Source of the DNA: Niveispirillum irakense DSM 11586
Lineage (GTDB): Bacteria; Pseudomonadota; Alphaproteobacteria; Azospirillales; Azospirillaceae
Assembly: GCF_000429645.1 (NCBI RefSeq)
Contig: NZ_KE386933.1
Span: forward strand, 558,001 to 622,000
Direction of reading: 5' to 3'
DNA length: 64,000 bases
Made by a program: the position numbers and the translations under genes
Part shown: one piece after another, positions 1-10,217 of the stretch
Layout of the letters: each line of letters starts with the position of its first letter
Position numbering within the stretch: position 1 is the first letter of the stretch
Notes under the pieces: model-generated
The model's input: only the letters and a program-made list of their open reading frames with translations
The model's database searches: none
Told to the model about the DNA's origin: nothing

Positions 1-608
1 AGGCTGGCCACCAGCACGATGGGCAGGCCCGCCAGGAAAAACTGGCCGAAGAAGACGGCTGTGATGACAAAGGTTTGCCCCAGATCGGGCTGGCTCATCA
101 GCAGCAGCACAATCATGGCATACAGCCCGATGCAAATCTGGATGCCGGGAAACTGCCCGCCCTGGCCGTTGCCGCTGCGATGCAGGGAGAACATCCAGGC
201 GGCCACCACGGCAAAAGCCGGCTTCAGAAACTCCGACGGCTGGACCGAGGACAGGCCCGGCACATGGATCCAGCGCGTGGCGCCCTTGATCTCTTCCCCG
301 ATGAACAGGGTCAGCACCACGCCGGCGACGGAGCCCAGGAACAGGCCAATGGCCAGTCGGCGGACACCCCGTGGTGTCATCAAGGACACGGCGAACATCA
401 GCCCCAATGCCGGGATCAGCATCATCAGGTGACGTTCGATAAAGTGGAATGTGGTCAACCCGATGCGGTTGGCCACGGCGGGGCTGGCCGCCTGGATCAG
501 CACGACGCCGATCACGGCGATCAGGATCACGGTGGCCAGGGTCCAGCGGTCAACCGTCCACCACCAGCGGCCCAGAATGGATTGGTCGGTCCGGGAAAAG
601 GAGATCAT
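1..608 (-). CDS. ftsW: FtsW, septal peptidoglycan glycosyltransferase (partial, 3' end outside window)
   Basis: SEDS-family polytopic membrane protein that polymerises lipid II at the division septum together with FtsI. I translated this region by hand from an ATG at 608; about 202 codons are visible and the gene runs off the left edge. Visible SEDS marks are a short cytoplasmic N-terminus, a first membrane helix, the block RWIHVPGLSSVQPSEFLKPA, and a later helix ending in MSQPDLGQTFV. The ATG overlaps the murD stop (ATGA), so the two are translationally coupled. The position after murD is the usual one in the dcw cluster. Identity is secure; the C-terminal part is not visible. Confidence 0.93.
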   Translation of the reverse strand, partial: MISFSRTDQSILGRWWWTVDRWTLATVILIAVIGVVLIQAASPAVANRIGLTTFHFIERHLMMLIPALGLMFAVSLMTPRGVRRLAIGLFLGSVAGVVLTLFIGEEIKGATRWIHVPGLSSVQPSEFLKPAFAVVAAWMFSLHRSGNGQGGQFPGIQICIGLYAMIVLLLMSQPDLGQTFVITAVFFGQFFLAGLPIVLVAS

Positions 609-2005
609 GCGCCGTGCCCTTCCGCTGCCGTCAGGCTGCGGACGGCAGCCACGAAGGCATCACCCCGCACCTCGAAATTCGGATATTGGTCAAAGCTGGC
701 GCAGGCGGGCGACAACAGCACGACAGGGGCCGTCGCCCCATCTGCCTTCGCGGCGGCAAACGCGGCTTCCACCGCCTTTTCCATCACGCCGCAGCGCGTA
801 TGCGGCACGCCCTTATCCGCCAGCCAGCCGGCGAACGCTTCCGTCGCATCGCCAATCAGGAAGGCGTGGCGGACATCACCGACCAGATCTTCCAGCCCGG
901 CCAGCCCGGTATCCTTGGCCTTGCCCCCCAAAATCCAATAGATCGGGCGGTAGCAGACCAATGCCTTGGCGGCGGCATCGGCGTTGGTGGCCTTGCTGTC
1001 ATTGATGAAGCGCACCCCGTCCAGCGTGGCCACCTGCTGCTGGCGATGGGCGAGACCCGGGAAGGTGCGCAGCCCGTCCAGGATATCGGCATGGGTCAGC
1101 CCACCGGCCCGGGCCAGGGCATAGGCGGCCAGCGCATTTTGCCAATTATGCTGACCGGGCAGGGTGGGCAGTGTCGTCAGGTCGGTGAAAGGGTGGGGGG
1201 CGCCTTCCGTGGCATCCACCAGCACGCCTTTTTCCACGCCGATGCCGCCGGGGGGTACGCCTTCAACCGACAGGCGGATGACACGTCCGTCAAAATCGCG
1301 CTCCAGTTCGTCGGCCATGCGGCGGCAGGGTTCATCATCGATGCTGATGATGGCGACCTGGGTGCGGCCATCGCCCTTCTGGAACATGCGCTTCTTGGCG
1401 GCGATATAGCCTTCCATCCCGCCATGCCGGTCCAGATGGTCGGGCGTGATGTTCAGCAGCACGGCGGCATCGAAGCCCAGCGAAGGGGTCAGTTCCAACT
1501 GGTAGCTGGACATTTCCAGCACATAGACACCGTCCTTGCCCAGCTTGTCGAAGCTGAGCGCCGGAATGCCGAAATTGCCGCCGATCTGGGTGGGCCGGCC
1601 CGTGCCGGCGAAGATATGCGCCGTCAGCGCCGTGGTGGTGGATTTGCCGTTGGTGCCGGTGATGCCGACATAGAAGGGTGCCGGCACGGCGCGGAACAGC
1701 AGTTCCACATCGCTGACCAGCGGGATGCCGGCGGCCTTGGCGCGGGCGGCAACATTATTGGGCTGGGGATAGGTGTGGGGGATGCCCGGCGACAGGACCA
1801 GGGCTTCCACACCTGTCAGGTCGGCGCTGTTCAGATCGGTCAGCGGGATGCCGGCATCGGTGGCGGCCTTGCGACCGGCGGCACCATCATCCCAGGCCAG
1901 CAGATCGGCCCCGGCATCCAGCAGGCTGCGCGCAGCGGTCAGGCCCGACCGCGCCAGACCCATCACCGCCACTTTACGCCCTTTGAGGATGCCGAGATCG
2001 ATCAT
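605..2005 (-). CDS. murD: UDP-N-acetylmuramoyl-L-alanine--D-glutamate ligase
   Basis: Cytoplasmic Mur ligase that adds D-glutamate to UDP-MurNAc-L-Ala using ATP. The protein has 466 residues, normal for MurD. An N-terminal Rossmann-like UDP-binding region (KVAVMGLARSGLTAARSLL) is followed by the ATP loop GITGTNGKSTTT, the central-domain segment NITPDHLDRHGGM and the C-terminal ligase domain (FINDSKATNADAAAKAL, LLSPACASFDQYPNFEVRG). It starts 7 bases after the mraY stop and overlaps ftsW by 4 bases, so it sits in a continuous operon. Confidence 0.97.
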   Translation of the reverse strand: MIDLGILKGRKVAVMGLARSGLTAARSLLDAGADLLAWDDGAAGRKAATDAGIPLTDLNSADLTGVEALVLSPGIPHTYPQPNNVAARAKAAGIPLVSDVELLFRAVPAPFYVGITGTNGKSTTTALTAHIFAGTGRPTQIGGNFGIPALSFDKLGKDGVYVLEMSSYQLELTPSLGFDAAVLLNITPDHLDRHGGMEGYIAAKKRMFQKGDGRTQVAIISIDDEPCRRMADELERDFDGRVIRLSVEGVPPGGIGVEKGVLVDATEGAPHPFTDLTTLPTLPGQHNWQNALAAYALARAGGLTHADILDGLRTFPGLAHRQQQVATLDGVRFINDSKATNADAAAKALVCYRPIYWILGGKAKDTGLAGLEDLVGDVRHAFLIGDATEAFAGWLADKGVPHTRCGVMEKAVEAAFAAAKADGATAPVVLLSPACASFDQYPNFEVRGDAFVAAVRSLTAAEGHGA

Positions 2006-2012
2006 GATGCCC

Positions 2013-3098
2013 TTAGCGCAGTTTCAGGGTGGACAGGCCGATCAGCGCCAGGATGACGGCGATGATCCAGAAGCGGATGACGACGGTCGGTTCCGACCAG
2101 CCCTTTTTCTCGAAATGATGGTGGATCGGGGCCATGCGGAAGACCCGCTTGCCGGTCAGCTTGAAGCTGGCCACCTGGATCATCACCGACAGGGTTTCCA
2201 GCACGAACAGGCCGCCAATGATGGCCAGCACCAGTTCATGCTTGGTGATGACGGAGATGGCACCCAGCGCGCCGCCCACCGACAGGGAGCCGGTATCACC
2301 CATGAACACCATGGCCGGCGGGGCGTTGAACCACAGGAAGCCCAGGCCAGCGCCCACCAGCGCGCCGCAGAACACGGCCAGTTCGCCCGTGCCCGGCACA
2401 TGATGGATGCCCAGATAGTTGGAGAAGATGGCATTGCCCGACAGGTACGCGATCAGCCCGAAGCAGGCCGCGGCAATCATGATCGGCACCGTGGCCAGCC
2501 CGTCCAGCCCATCCGTCAGGTTCACGGCATGGGAGGAGCCGATGATCACGACGATGGCGAACGGGATGTAGAACCAGCCCAGATTGATCAGCAGATCCTT
2601 GAAGAAGGGCAGGGCCAGCCCGGTCCCCATCTCCCACGGCGTTACCATCAGGTACCAGCCGGTGGCGACCATGGCGACCAGCAGGGTGGCGAACAGCTTC
2701 AGCTTGGACGACAGGCCCTTGGTGTTACGCTTGGTCAGCTTCAGGTAATCGTCACCAAACCCGACCAGACCAAAGCCCACCGTCACCAGCAGCACGATCC
2801 AGGTATAGATATTGGTCAGGTCCACCCAGAGCAGGGTGGAGACGATCACGGCGATCATGATCATCAGGCCGCCCATGGTGGGCGTGCCCTTCTTCTTCAG
2901 ATGGGTTTCCGGCCCGTCGGTGCGGATCGGCTGGCCTTCACCCTGTTTGGACTTCAGCCACCGGATGACACGGGGGCCGATGACGAAGCTGATGACCAGC
3001 GCGGTCATGATGGCCCCGCCGGTCCGAAACGTGATGTATCGGAACAGGTTGAAAAGCTGGAACTCATCCGCCAGGGGATAGAGCAGGTTATAAAGCAT
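2013..3098 (-). CDS. mraY: Phospho-N-acetylmuramoyl-pentapeptide transferase (MraY)
   Basis: Integral membrane enzyme that transfers phospho-MurNAc-pentapeptide from UDP to undecaprenyl phosphate, making lipid I. The protein has 361 residues with about ten hydrophobic segments. Family signatures are [10 protein letters not shown] near residue 70, the acidic motif GFGDDYLK near residue 115, [10 protein letters not shown], and the C-terminal cytoplasmic signature [12 protein letters not shown]. The start overlaps the end of murF by 11 bases, so the two are probably translated in a coupled way. Confidence 0.97.
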   Translation of the reverse strand: MLYNLLYPLADEFQLFNLFRYITFRTGGAIMTALVISFVIGPRVIRWLKSKQGEGQPIRTDGPETHLKKKGTPTMGGLMIMIAVIVSTLLWVDLTNIYTWIVLLVTVGFGLVGFGDDYLKLTKRNTKGLSSKLKLFATLLVAMVATGWYLMVTPWEMGTGLALPFFKDLLINLGWFYIPFAIVVIIGSSHAVNLTDGLDGLATVPIMIAAACFGLIAYLSGNAIFSNYLGIHHVPGTGELAVFCGALVGAGLGFLWFNAPPAMVFMGDTGSLSVGGALGAISVITKHELVLAIIGGLFVLETLSVMIQVASFKLTGKRVFRMAPIHHHFEKKGWSEPTVVIRFWIIAVILALIGLSTLKLR

Positions 3099-4575
3099 TG
3101 TGGTCTCTCGGTTCCCCGCCGTTCATTGCGGCAGTCGTCCCCTGCGGGTTGATTTTGTCATTTTTTGAGTCGAGGGCTTTCAAGGCGTCCACCACCAGCC
3201 CCATCCGGCTGCCGGCGGAACCCTTCACCATCACCACATCGCCCGGCCGGACAGCCGCTGCCAGCAGCGGCGCCAGGGCGGCACTGTCAGCGGCATGGGC
3301 GCCCTGCATGGCAGGTGGCACAGCATTGAACAGATGGCGCATATGGGGGCCGCAGCAGAATAAAAGGTCGCAGCCGGCGGCCACCAGGGCGGGTGCCACG
3401 CCGGCATGCAGGTCCGCTGACTGCTCGCCCAGTTCCCGCATATCGCCCAGGGCGGCGATGCGACGGCCCTTGGGCGCCACGGCGGCCTGCCCCAGCACAC
3501 CTGCCGCGGCCTTCACCGATACGGGGCTGGCATTATAGCTCTCGTCGATCAGGGTAATGTCGCCGCCGGGCAGCGCCACAGTGCTGCGCTGGCCCCGGCC
3601 CTTGATGGCGGCCAGCCCACCCAGCGCGGCAGCAGCCTGGGCGACATCGCCGCCCGCTGCCTTTACGGCCAGCAGCACGGCCAAGCTGTTGATGGCATGG
3701 TGGCGGCCCGGCAAGGTCAGCCGATACTCCACGATGTGCCCGGCAATGTCGGCCCGCACGCGGCTGCCAGCCGGCTCACCCACCAGATCCAGCAGGCGGC
3801 CATCGGCACTGGGATCGGCGCCAAATGTCAGGACATGCAGGCCCTGGGTGCGGGCAGCCGCCAGCAGCCGGCTGAAATGTGCATTATCACGCGGCAGGAT
3901 GGCGGTGCCGGACGGGTCCATGCCCTCAAAAATTTCGGCCTTGGCATCGGCGATGGCTTCGACGGAAGCGAAGAACTCCAGATGAACCGCCTCCACCGTG
4001 GTGATGATCGCCACGTCCGGGCGCACCATGCGCGACAGGGGGCCGATTTCCCCGGCATGGTTCATCCCCAGTTCGAACACGCCGAACCGGCTGTCCGCCG
4101 GGAAGCGGGACAGTGACAGGGGCACGCCCCAATGGTTGTTCAGGCTGCCGATGGTGGCAAAGGTCTTGCCCTGGCTTTCCAGCGCCACCTTCAACGCTTC
4201 CTTGGTGCCGGTCTTGCCGACGGAGCCGGTGACGGCGATGACTTTGCCGGTGGCGTTCAGCCGACCGACCCGGCCCAGATCCTCCAGCGCCGCCATGGTG
4301 TCATCCACCTTGACCAGCCGGCCATCCTGCTCCAGCCCGGCGGGGATATCGGCGACGACGGCACCGGCAGCACCCTTTTCCAGCGCCTGGGCAACGAAGG
4401 CGTGGCCATCGAAATTCGGCCCCTTCAACGGGATGAACAGGTCCCCCGGCGCCACGGTCCGGCTGTCAATGGAGACACCGGTGGCGGCCCAGTCAGGCTG
4501 GGTGGCGGCGACACCGGGCCGGCGGCCATTACAGGCCGCTGCCACATCATCCGCCGTCCACAGGATGTCCGTCAT
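3088..4575 (-). CDS. murF: UDP-N-acetylmuramoyl-tripeptide--D-alanyl-D-alanine ligase
   Basis: Mur ligase that adds D-Ala-D-Ala to complete the UDP-MurNAc-pentapeptide. The frame is open to an ATG at 4617, but I chose the ATG at 4575 ([17 protein letters not shown]): it has a G-rich ribosome-binding stretch just upstream and matches where family members begin, giving about 495 residues. Landmarks are [16 protein letters not shown] in the N-terminal UDP-binding domain, the ATP loop [29 protein letters not shown], and [16 protein letters not shown] in the C-terminal half. The gap after the murE stop is 69 bases, the largest within this operon. Confidence 0.95.
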   Translation of the reverse strand: MTDILWTADDVAAACNGRRPGVAATQPDWAATGVSIDSRTVAPGDLFIPLKGPNFDGHAFVAQALEKGAAGAVVADIPAGLEQDGRLVKVDDTMAALEDLGRVGRLNATGKVIAVTGSVGKTGTKEALKVALESQGKTFATIGSLNNHWGVPLSLSRFPADSRFGVFELGMNHAGEIGPLSRMVRPDVAIITTVEAVHLEFFASVEAIADAKAEIFEGMDPSGTAILPRDNAHFSRLLAAARTQGLHVLTFGADPSADGRLLDLVGEPAGSRVRADIAGHIVEYRLTLPGRHHAINSLAVLLAVKAAGGDVAQAAAALGGLAAIKGRGQRSTVALPGGDITLIDESYNASPVSVKAAAGVLGQAAVAPKGRRIAALGDMRELGEQSADLHAGVAPALVAAGCDLLFCCGPHMRHLFNAVPPAMQGAHAADSAALAPLLAAAVRPGDVVMVKGSAGSRMGLVVDALKALDSKNDKINPQGTTAAMNGGEPRDHNAL

Positions 4576-4644
4576 CCGCCCGCCCCCACTACCAAGAACC
4601 TTCCGGGCCGGAGCCACCTACTGGCCTGCCCCAACTTCCAAAAA

Positions 4645-6114
4645 TTAAAGCGCGGCGACGGCGGCGCGGGCCACCGTCGCATCATCGAAGGGACGGATTT
4701 CCGTCCCCACGATCTGCCCCTGTTCATGCCCCTTGCCGGCCAGGACCAGCACGTCGCCCGGGCCCAGTTCCGCCACCGCCAGGGCGATGGCCCGGGCCCG
4801 GTCATCCACCTCGGTGGCGTCGGGGCAACCCGCCATCACCTCGGCCCGGATCACGGCCGCCACTTCCGTTCGCGGATTATCGTCGGTGACGATCACCCGG
4901 TCAGCCAGATCGGCGGCAATGCGGCCCATCATCGGGCGCTTGCCCTTGTCCCGGTCGCCGCCGCAGCCGAACACGACCGAAAGGCGTCCCTGCGTATGCG
5001 GGCGAACCGAGCGCAGGACTGTCTCCAGCCCATCCGGCGTATGGGCATAGTCCACATAGACCGCCGCGCCGTTCTTGAGGGTTGCGACCATCTCAAGCCG
5101 GCCGCGCACGCCGGCCAGATTGACAAGCGTTTCGGCGGCTTTTGCCGGATCGGCGCCGGTGCCGATGGCCAGCCCCAGCGCGCACAGCGCGTTCCAGACC
5201 TGGAAACGGCCAACCAGCGGCACTTCCAGCACCATTTTCCGACCGACCAGTTCCAGTTCCAGCCGCTGGCCATGGGGCAGGGGCGTGGCCTCCAGCACCC
5301 GCAATTCCCGGCCCTTGGTGCCGAAGCCGATCACCGTCTGTTTGCGTTGATGCGCTGTGGCGGCGATCTGCTCATATTCCGGGATGTCGGCATTGATGAC
5401 GGCAGTGGCACCCTTGGGCATCACGCGGTCGAACAAAGCCAGCTTGGCGGCCAGATAGGCCTCCATCGTGCCGTGATAATCCAGATGGTCGCGGGTCAGG
5501 TTGGTGAAGCCGGCAGCGGACACCATCACCCCGTCCAGGCGGAATTGGTCGAGCCCGTGGCTGGAAGCCTCCATCGCCAGATGGGTGATGCCGGCGTTGG
5601 CCACTTCGGCCAGCGTGGCATGCAGGGCCACCGGGTCCGGCGTTGTCAGGCTGGGCGTTTCGGGGAAGCCATCCGCCACCAGCCCGAGCGTGCCCATGGC
5701 ACCGGAGCGATGGCCCAGGGCTGTCCAGATCTGGCGGGTGAACTGGGCCGTGCTGGTCTTGCCATTGGTGCCGGTGACGGCAGCGATATGGGCCGGCTGG
5801 GCGCCATAGAAGGCGGCGGCCAGCAGGGCCAGCCGGCGGCGGGGATTGGCATCCTCAATCAGCACGACGGCGCCGGCATCCGCAGGCAGTTGCGTGCCCT
5901 TGGGCGCCAGAATGGCAGCAGCACCGGCGGCAATGGCCTGGGGAATGAAGGCACGCCCATCATGCACCGTGCCCGGCAACGCTGCGAACAGCGCCCCGGG
6001 CACGATCTTGCGGCTATCCGCCGTCAGCAGGGTGATCGGCGGGTCCCGTTCCAGCGCCAGTGCCGAGACGGCAATCTCCGTGCGCGATGCCATGATGTCG
6101 GAAAGCCTCTTCAT
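4645..6114 (-). CDS. murE: UDP-N-acetylmuramoyl-L-alanyl-D-glutamate--2,6-diaminopimelate ligase
   Basis: Adds meso-diaminopimelate to UDP-MurNAc-L-Ala-D-Glu. The protein has 489 residues. Visible landmarks are LTADSRKIVPGALFAALPG in the UDP-binding domain, the P-loop AVTGTNGKTSTAQFTRQI, MEASSHGLDQFRLDG, NLTRDHLDYHGTMEAYLAAK with the usual substrate and metal residues, and the C-terminal DDNPRTE motif, which marks a diaminopimelate rather than a lysine enzyme. The start codon overlaps the ftsI stop by one base (TGATG). Confidence 0.96.
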   Translation of the reverse strand: MKRLSDIMASRTEIAVSALALERDPPITLLTADSRKIVPGALFAALPGTVHDGRAFIPQAIAAGAAAILAPKGTQLPADAGAVVLIEDANPRRRLALLAAAFYGAQPAHIAAVTGTNGKTSTAQFTRQIWTALGHRSGAMGTLGLVADGFPETPSLTTPDPVALHATLAEVANAGITHLAMEASSHGLDQFRLDGVMVSAAGFTNLTRDHLDYHGTMEAYLAAKLALFDRVMPKGATAVINADIPEYEQIAATAHQRKQTVIGFGTKGRELRVLEATPLPHGQRLELELVGRKMVLEVPLVGRFQVWNALCALGLAIGTGADPAKAAETLVNLAGVRGRLEMVATLKNGAAVYVDYAHTPDGLETVLRSVRPHTQGRLSVVFGCGGDRDKGKRPMMGRIAADLADRVIVTDDNPRTEVAAVIRAEVMAGCPDATEVDDRARAIALAVAELGPGDVLVLAGKGHEQGQIVGTEIRPFDDATVARAAVAAL

Positions 6115-7928
6115 CAGTCGCCATCGCCTCCGGCCAGGGCGTTCATATGCGCAGCGGCAGGAATGGCTGCCATTGACGAGCCGGTGCCCCCCGGCGGGAC
6201 TGGCCGCACCGACAGGGCGTTAACAATCGAAGGTGACTGGTTGTCCTGCGGCTTCACGCCCAGCAGCGGTCCGATCTGCCCGACGATGGAGCCGATGGCC
6301 GGTGCCGCGACCCAGCCAGCGGTGGCAAAGCCGAAGGTCTTCTTGTTGCCCTTCGGCTCGTCCACCATGACATAGACGACATAACGCGGATCATTGATCG
6401 GGAAGGCCGCGACCATGGAGGAGACGCGGGCGTTGCCGGCATAGGACCGGCCCTTCACCTTGTCGGCTGTACCGGTCTTGCCGCCGACGACATAGCCGGG
6501 CGTATCGGCCTTGCTCGCGGTGCCTTCCGTGACCACCAGCCGCATCAGCTTACGCATCGCGTCGGATGTTTTCTCGGAAATGATGCGGGTGCCTTCAACC
6601 GTGGACGGGTCATCCACCTTCAGCAGTGTGGCCGGGTGCATGATGCCGCCATTGACCACACCGGACACGGCCGTGACCAGATGGGTGGGGCTGACGGACA
6701 TGCCATGGCCGAAGCTGATTGTCATCATGTTCACTTCACGCCAGGGATTGGGGATCATGGGCCAGCCCATTTCCGGCAATTCCAGCTTGGCCGGGCGCAT
6801 GAAGCCCAGCTTGGTCATGAAGTCCTTCTGCGCCGCGGGCCCCACCTCCATCGCCATCTTGACGGAGCCGATATTGGAGGAGTGCTTGAATACATCAGCC
6901 ACATCCATCCACTTATTTTCCGGGTGGAAGTCGCTGATTGTAAAGCGGCCGATGCGGATGGGCCGCGTGGCATCGAACATGTCGTTCATATGCACACGGC
7001 CGGATTCCAGCGCCATGGCTGTGTTAAAGATCTTGAAGGTGGACCCCATCTCATACACGCCCAGCGTGTTGCGATTAAAGCGGGGGTCGGTATCCTGCTC
7101 AGCCTGCGGTGGCGGCGGCGAGTGGGGGTCGAAATCGGGCACGCTGACCATGCCCAGGATTTCACCCGTATGGATGTCCATCACCATGCCGGCAGCCCCG
7201 ACGGCGCGGAATTCCTCCATCGTGGCGAACAGTTCCCGGCGCAGCACATGCTGCAGGCGCACATCAATGGACAGGCGCAGCGGATCGTCATTCTCCCGCA
7301 GGCGCGTGTCGAAGGCCTGTTCAATCCCCATCAGGCCATTATTGTCGATGCCGCTGAAACCCACGACATGGGCGGCCAGGGCACCCTGGGGATAGACGCG
7401 GCGATCTTCCATCTGGAAGGACAGGCCGGGGATGCCCAGGCGGAAGATTTCCTGCTGCTGGCGCGGCGACAGGTTGCGCTTGATCCAGACGAAGCGCTTG
7501 TCGGACGTCAGGTCAGCGATCAGCGTCTTGCGGTTAAGGTCCGGCAACTGCGTCAGCAGCAGGTCGGCGGCTTCCTCCGCATCCAGGATCAGCTTGGGAT
7601 CGGCAAACAGCGACGCGGTGTGCAGCGAGGTTGCCAGCAGCACGCCATTACGGTCCACGATGTCGGCGCGCGTGGTGGCGCTGTGCCGGGCGGCGGCCTT
7701 CATCCCGGCCCGTTCACTCCCGCCACCGGAATTGACGGTTGCCCCCACCAGCTTGGCGCCAACCGCACCGAAGCTCAGCGTGAATACAGCCATCAGCACC
7801 ACCAGCCGCGCCCGGCCCTGTTCCAGCGCGCTGCTGGCCGGGCTGTGGACCCGCACGCGCGGCTCCCGGTTCAGCCGGTCGGCACCGGCCAGATCAAACC
7901 CGGTCAGGCTGTAATGCGCGTCTGTCAT
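6114..7928 (-). CDS. ftsI: FtsI (PBP3), septal peptidoglycan transpeptidase
   Basis: Class B penicillin-binding protein that cross-links septal peptidoglycan with FtsW. The protein has 604 residues: a basic cytoplasmic N-terminus, one membrane anchor at about residues 41-63, a pedestal domain, and the transpeptidase domain. Catalytic motifs are all present: SxxK at Ser296-Lys299 (GSTFKIF), SxN at 350-352 (HSSNIG) and KTG at 484-486 (GGKTGTAD). A C-terminal low-complexity tail follows the catalytic domain. It overlaps ftsL by 4 bases and murE by 1 base. Confidence 0.97.
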   Translation of the reverse strand: MTDAHYSLTGFDLAGADRLNREPRVRVHSPASSALEQGRARLVVLMAVFTLSFGAVGAKLVGATVNSGGGSERAGMKAAARHSATTRADIVDRNGVLLATSLHTASLFADPKLILDAEEAADLLLTQLPDLNRKTLIADLTSDKRFVWIKRNLSPRQQQEIFRLGIPGLSFQMEDRRVYPQGALAAHVVGFSGIDNNGLMGIEQAFDTRLRENDDPLRLSIDVRLQHVLRRELFATMEEFRAVGAAGMVMDIHTGEILGMVSVPDFDPHSPPPPQAEQDTDPRFNRNTLGVYEMGSTFKIFNTAMALESGRVHMNDMFDATRPIRIGRFTISDFHPENKWMDVADVFKHSSNIGSVKMAMEVGPAAQKDFMTKLGFMRPAKLELPEMGWPMIPNPWREVNMMTISFGHGMSVSPTHLVTAVSGVVNGGIMHPATLLKVDDPSTVEGTRIISEKTSDAMRKLMRLVVTEGTASKADTPGYVVGGKTGTADKVKGRSYAGNARVSSMVAAFPINDPRYVVYVMVDEPKGNKKTFGFATAGWVAAPAIGSIVGQIGPLLGVKPQDNQSPSIVNALSVRPVPPGGTGSSMAAIPAAAHMNALAGGDGD

Positions 7929-8368
7929 TGGCGGGCCCCGTAATTCACCAGCACCACCGGCATGTCGCGGTGGCTGGTGGTGGTGGACGGAACAGCGGCG
8001 ATCTGTGCTTCAGGCGCCGGCATCGGAGCCTGATGGCGCGGCGCGCCCGGCTTGCGGCCGGGAATGGGGGTGAGCGGGGCGGCTTCGCCCGGCTGGCGAT
8101 CAGGAATGTCGGTCAGCATGGCGATCTGTTCGGCCTTGGTGTGGCCAAGCAGCAGATGCTGCGCGCTCATCTTCTCCAGGGCGGCGGGGTCGTTCAGATA
8201 GGCCCATTCCGCTTTAAGCACCTGGATATTGGCATGCTCCGCCCGGATTTCCCGGTTCAGGCGCGCCAGTTCACGCTCCTGTTCCTGCGCCTTGTAGCTG
8301 GTCTGGTACAGGATGCCGCTGGCGGCGCAGGTGACGCCAATCCAGATGATGGTGGACTTGCCGATCAT
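7925..8368 (-). CDS. ftsL: FtsL-like cell-division protein
   Basis: Small bitopic division protein of the FtsQLB complex, which activates FtsWI. The protein has 147 residues. A membrane segment at about residues 6-21 ([19 protein letters not shown]) is followed by a coiled coil (about 25-65, [20 protein letters not shown]) and the alphaproteobacterial block [19 protein letters not shown]. The C-terminal 50 residues are proline/alanine rich and poorly conserved. FtsL sequences diverge quickly, so the call rests on topology, the EWAYLNDP block and position between rsmH and ftsI. It has 4-base overlaps with both neighbours. Confidence 0.9.
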   Translation of the reverse strand: MIGKSTIIWIGVTCAASGILYQTSYKAQEQERELARLNREIRAEHANIQVLKAEWAYLNDPAALEKMSAQHLLLGHTKAEQIAMLTDIPDRQPGEAAPLTPIPGRKPGAPRHQAPMPAPEAQIAAVPSTTTSHRDMPVVLVNYGARQ

Positions 8369-9330
8369 GCGGGTTCTCCCGTCGACCAGGCGGGGGCCTG
8401 GGTGCGGATGGCGGTGCGCAGCCGGGCGGACCGGGCGCGCGGGTTGGCGGCCTGCTCGGCGTCCGAGGCGGCGGTGCCGGACTTGGACAGCAGGCGGAAA
8501 GTGGGCGCGGGGCCGGCGGTGACCGGTCCCGGTACATGGCGCGACGGCGACGGCACATTGCCCGACCGCTGGCGCATGAATTCCTTCACCACACGGTCTT
8601 CCAGCGAATGGAAGGTGACGACGCAGAGCCGGCCGCCAGGAACCAGCAGCCTTTCGGCGGCTTCCAGCGCACGCTCCAGCTCGCCCAACTCGTCATTCAC
8701 ATGGATGCGCAGCCCCTGGAAGCTGCGGGTGGCCGGGTCGATCCCATCCTTGGACTTCGGTACGCAGCCCCGGATGACCTCTGCCAGCTCCAGCGTGCGG
8801 GTGAAGGGCTTTTCGGTGCGGCGGGCGACGATGGCGCGGGCGACGCGGCGCGACATCCGTTCCTCGCCATAGCGATAGAAAATGTCGGCCAGATCCGATT
8901 CTTCGGCACTGTTCACCACATCGGCGGCGGTGGGCCCGTCATCGCCCATGCGCATGTCCAGCGGGCCGTCGAAGCGGAAGCTGAAACCGCGTTCCGGCGT
9001 GTCGATCTGGGGGGAGGAGACGCCGATATCCAGCACGATGGCATCGACGCCCCGCACGCCCTGGGCTGTCAGCAGGCTTTCCATGTCGCCAAAGCAGCCG
9101 CGCAGCACGCGCAGCCGGCCACCATAGGCGGCTTCCAGCGGGCGGGCGCGTTCCAGGGCGGCCGGGTCGCGATCAATGCCCCAGACGGTGCAGGCGGCGC
9201 TGTCCAGCAGGGCGCGGCTATAGCCACCGGCGCCAAACGTGCCATCCACAAGGGTGGCGCCGTCGGTCACGGCCATGGCGTGAACCACTTCATGCAGCAG
9301 AACAGGGATATGAACCGGCCCTGTCATCAT
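8365..9330 (-). CDS. rsmH: 16S rRNA (cytosine(1402)-N(4))-methyltransferase RsmH
   Basis: SAM-dependent methyltransferase that modifies C1402 of 16S rRNA in the decoding centre; formerly mraW. The protein has 321 residues, normal length. Signatures are [13 protein letters not shown] at the N-terminus, the SAM-binding block [34 protein letters not shown], and [13 protein letters not shown] near residue 230. The start may be either of two adjacent ATGs (9330 or 9327). It overlaps the mraZ stop by 4 bases and the ftsL start by 4 bases. Confidence 0.97.
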   Translation of the reverse strand: MMTGPVHIPVLLHEVVHAMAVTDGATLVDGTFGAGGYSRALLDSAACTVWGIDRDPAALERARPLEAAYGGRLRVLRGCFGDMESLLTAQGVRGVDAIVLDIGVSSPQIDTPERGFSFRFDGPLDMRMGDDGPTAADVVNSAEESDLADIFYRYGEERMSRRVARAIVARRTEKPFTRTLELAEVIRGCVPKSKDGIDPATRSFQGLRIHVNDELGELERALEAAERLLVPGGRLCVVTFHSLEDRVVKEFMRQRSGNVPSPSRHVPGPVTAGPAPTFRLLSKSGTAASDAEQAANPRARSARLRTAIRTQAPAWSTGEPA

Positions 9331-9812
9331 GCCCCCTTCGCCAGGCTCTTGGCCTTGGCCAGGATGGTGGACAGGGAGATGTTGTTGGCGCGCGCGATTT
9401 CCCGCTTCGCCTTGTCATGCTGCTCGAACAGGACCGGATCCCACAGATGGAACGTGTTGCGTGTGCCGACGAAGGAGATGTTCTCCGTGATGCCGGCATA
9501 GGTGAGGAGATGTTCGGGCAGGATCACCCGGCCTTCCGGGTCGAGCGCCAGTTGAACCGACCGGCCGAACACGGCTGTGTCGATCAGGTCCCGGTCTTCG
9601 TCCGGCACATTCGGATTTTCCAGGGCTTCGGCCAGCTTTTCCAAGTAGGAGTAGGGGGCCGCTTCCAGCGCCTGGGCCTGCAGGGATGGGAAAATGACCA
9701 TGCCTACGGTGCCCGCCTGTCCTGCCGCCAAGGTCGCGCGAAAGGGTGCGGGGATGGATACCCGTCCTTTCTTGTCAACCTTGTTGACATATGTTGACAG
9801 GAACAAGCCCAT
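9327..9812 (-). CDS. mraZ: MraZ, transcriptional regulator of the division/cell-wall cluster
   Basis: AbrB-fold DNA-binding protein that usually represses its own dcw operon. I chose the ATG at 9812 ([20 protein letters not shown]), the conserved family start, with GGGGCG just upstream; the frame opens further to 9860. The resulting 161 residues are typical. Both SpoVT/AbrB-like repeats are visible: [15 protein letters not shown] near the N-terminus and [19 protein letters not shown] near residue 95, followed by the [13 protein letters not shown] segment. It is the first gene of the operon; candidate MraZ boxes lie 126-149 bases upstream. Confidence 0.96.
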   Translation of the reverse strand: MGLFLSTYVNKVDKKGRVSIPAPFRATLAAGQAGTVGMVIFPSLQAQALEAAPYSYLEKLAEALENPNVPDEDRDLIDTAVFGRSVQLALDPEGRVILPEHLLTYAGITENISFVGTRNTFHLWDPVLFEQHDKAKREIARANNISLSTILAKAKSLAKGA

Positions 9813-9937
9813 CACGCCCCGCCCTGTGGCACCATCACCGGTGCCGCCCCGCCATCTCACCCGATCAAATCGCCTCCGAGCGGTCCTGGGGGAGGGCCGG
9901 CAGGGTGGGCAGCAATGATCTGTGAACCCCCTTCGTT

Positions 9938-9961
9938 TGGGTTTTTATGGGATATCATGGG
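9938..9961 (+). promoter_or_regulatory. Three TGGG repeats on a 10-bp period, candidate MraZ operator
   Basis: TGGG occurs at 9938, 9948 and 9958, with units TGGGTTTTTA, TGGGATATCA and a final TGGG. Escherichia coli MraZ recognises TGGGN direct repeats separated by five bases, which is the same 10-bp period. The array lies 126-149 bases upstream of the mraZ start and overlaps a possible mraZ promoter, which suits autorepression. The repeats read on the plus strand while mraZ is on the minus strand, so orientation is the weak point. Confidence 0.62.
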
Positions 9962-9978
9962 CCAGGATTGACGGTCAA
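9949..9978 (-). promoter_or_regulatory. Possible mraZ promoter (weak)
   Basis: On the minus strand, TTGACC (9978-9973) is followed after 18 bases by TATCCC (9954-9949). The -35 element is good for an alphaproteobacterial housekeeping promoter; the -10 matches only in its first three bases. It overlaps the TGGG array. No better candidate was seen closer to mraZ. Confidence 0.3.
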
Positions 9979-10217
9979 TGGCCGCGCAATAGAATCTCTA
10001 TATCCATTTGGTCTATCCACATCAGGTTGCCACTTCTGTGGATAAATTTGTTTCGTAATAAACGATCAGTCTCAACTTCAAGGTATTCAGGCGATTTCAT
10101 GCGAAAGAATGATTCTGTCCCGCCGGCATATTGGAAAAAAGCCGAATCGGTTGTCGTTTTTGATTTGTGTCTATCCGTTCGTGGTAGGCTTTTTTCTTGT
10201 CTTCGTCATGAGTGCAG

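Noticed and set aside
449-2056. Long plus-strand frame (535 codons) opposite murD
   Set aside because: Shadow of a GC-rich gene: the minus frame is an unmistakable MurD, while the plus product is low-complexity His/Gln/Gly-rich with no domain.
4132-6375. Plus-strand frame of 747 codons opposite murF, murE and ftsI
   Set aside because: Crosses three verified minus-strand genes and has shadow composition; length alone is not evidence at this GC content.
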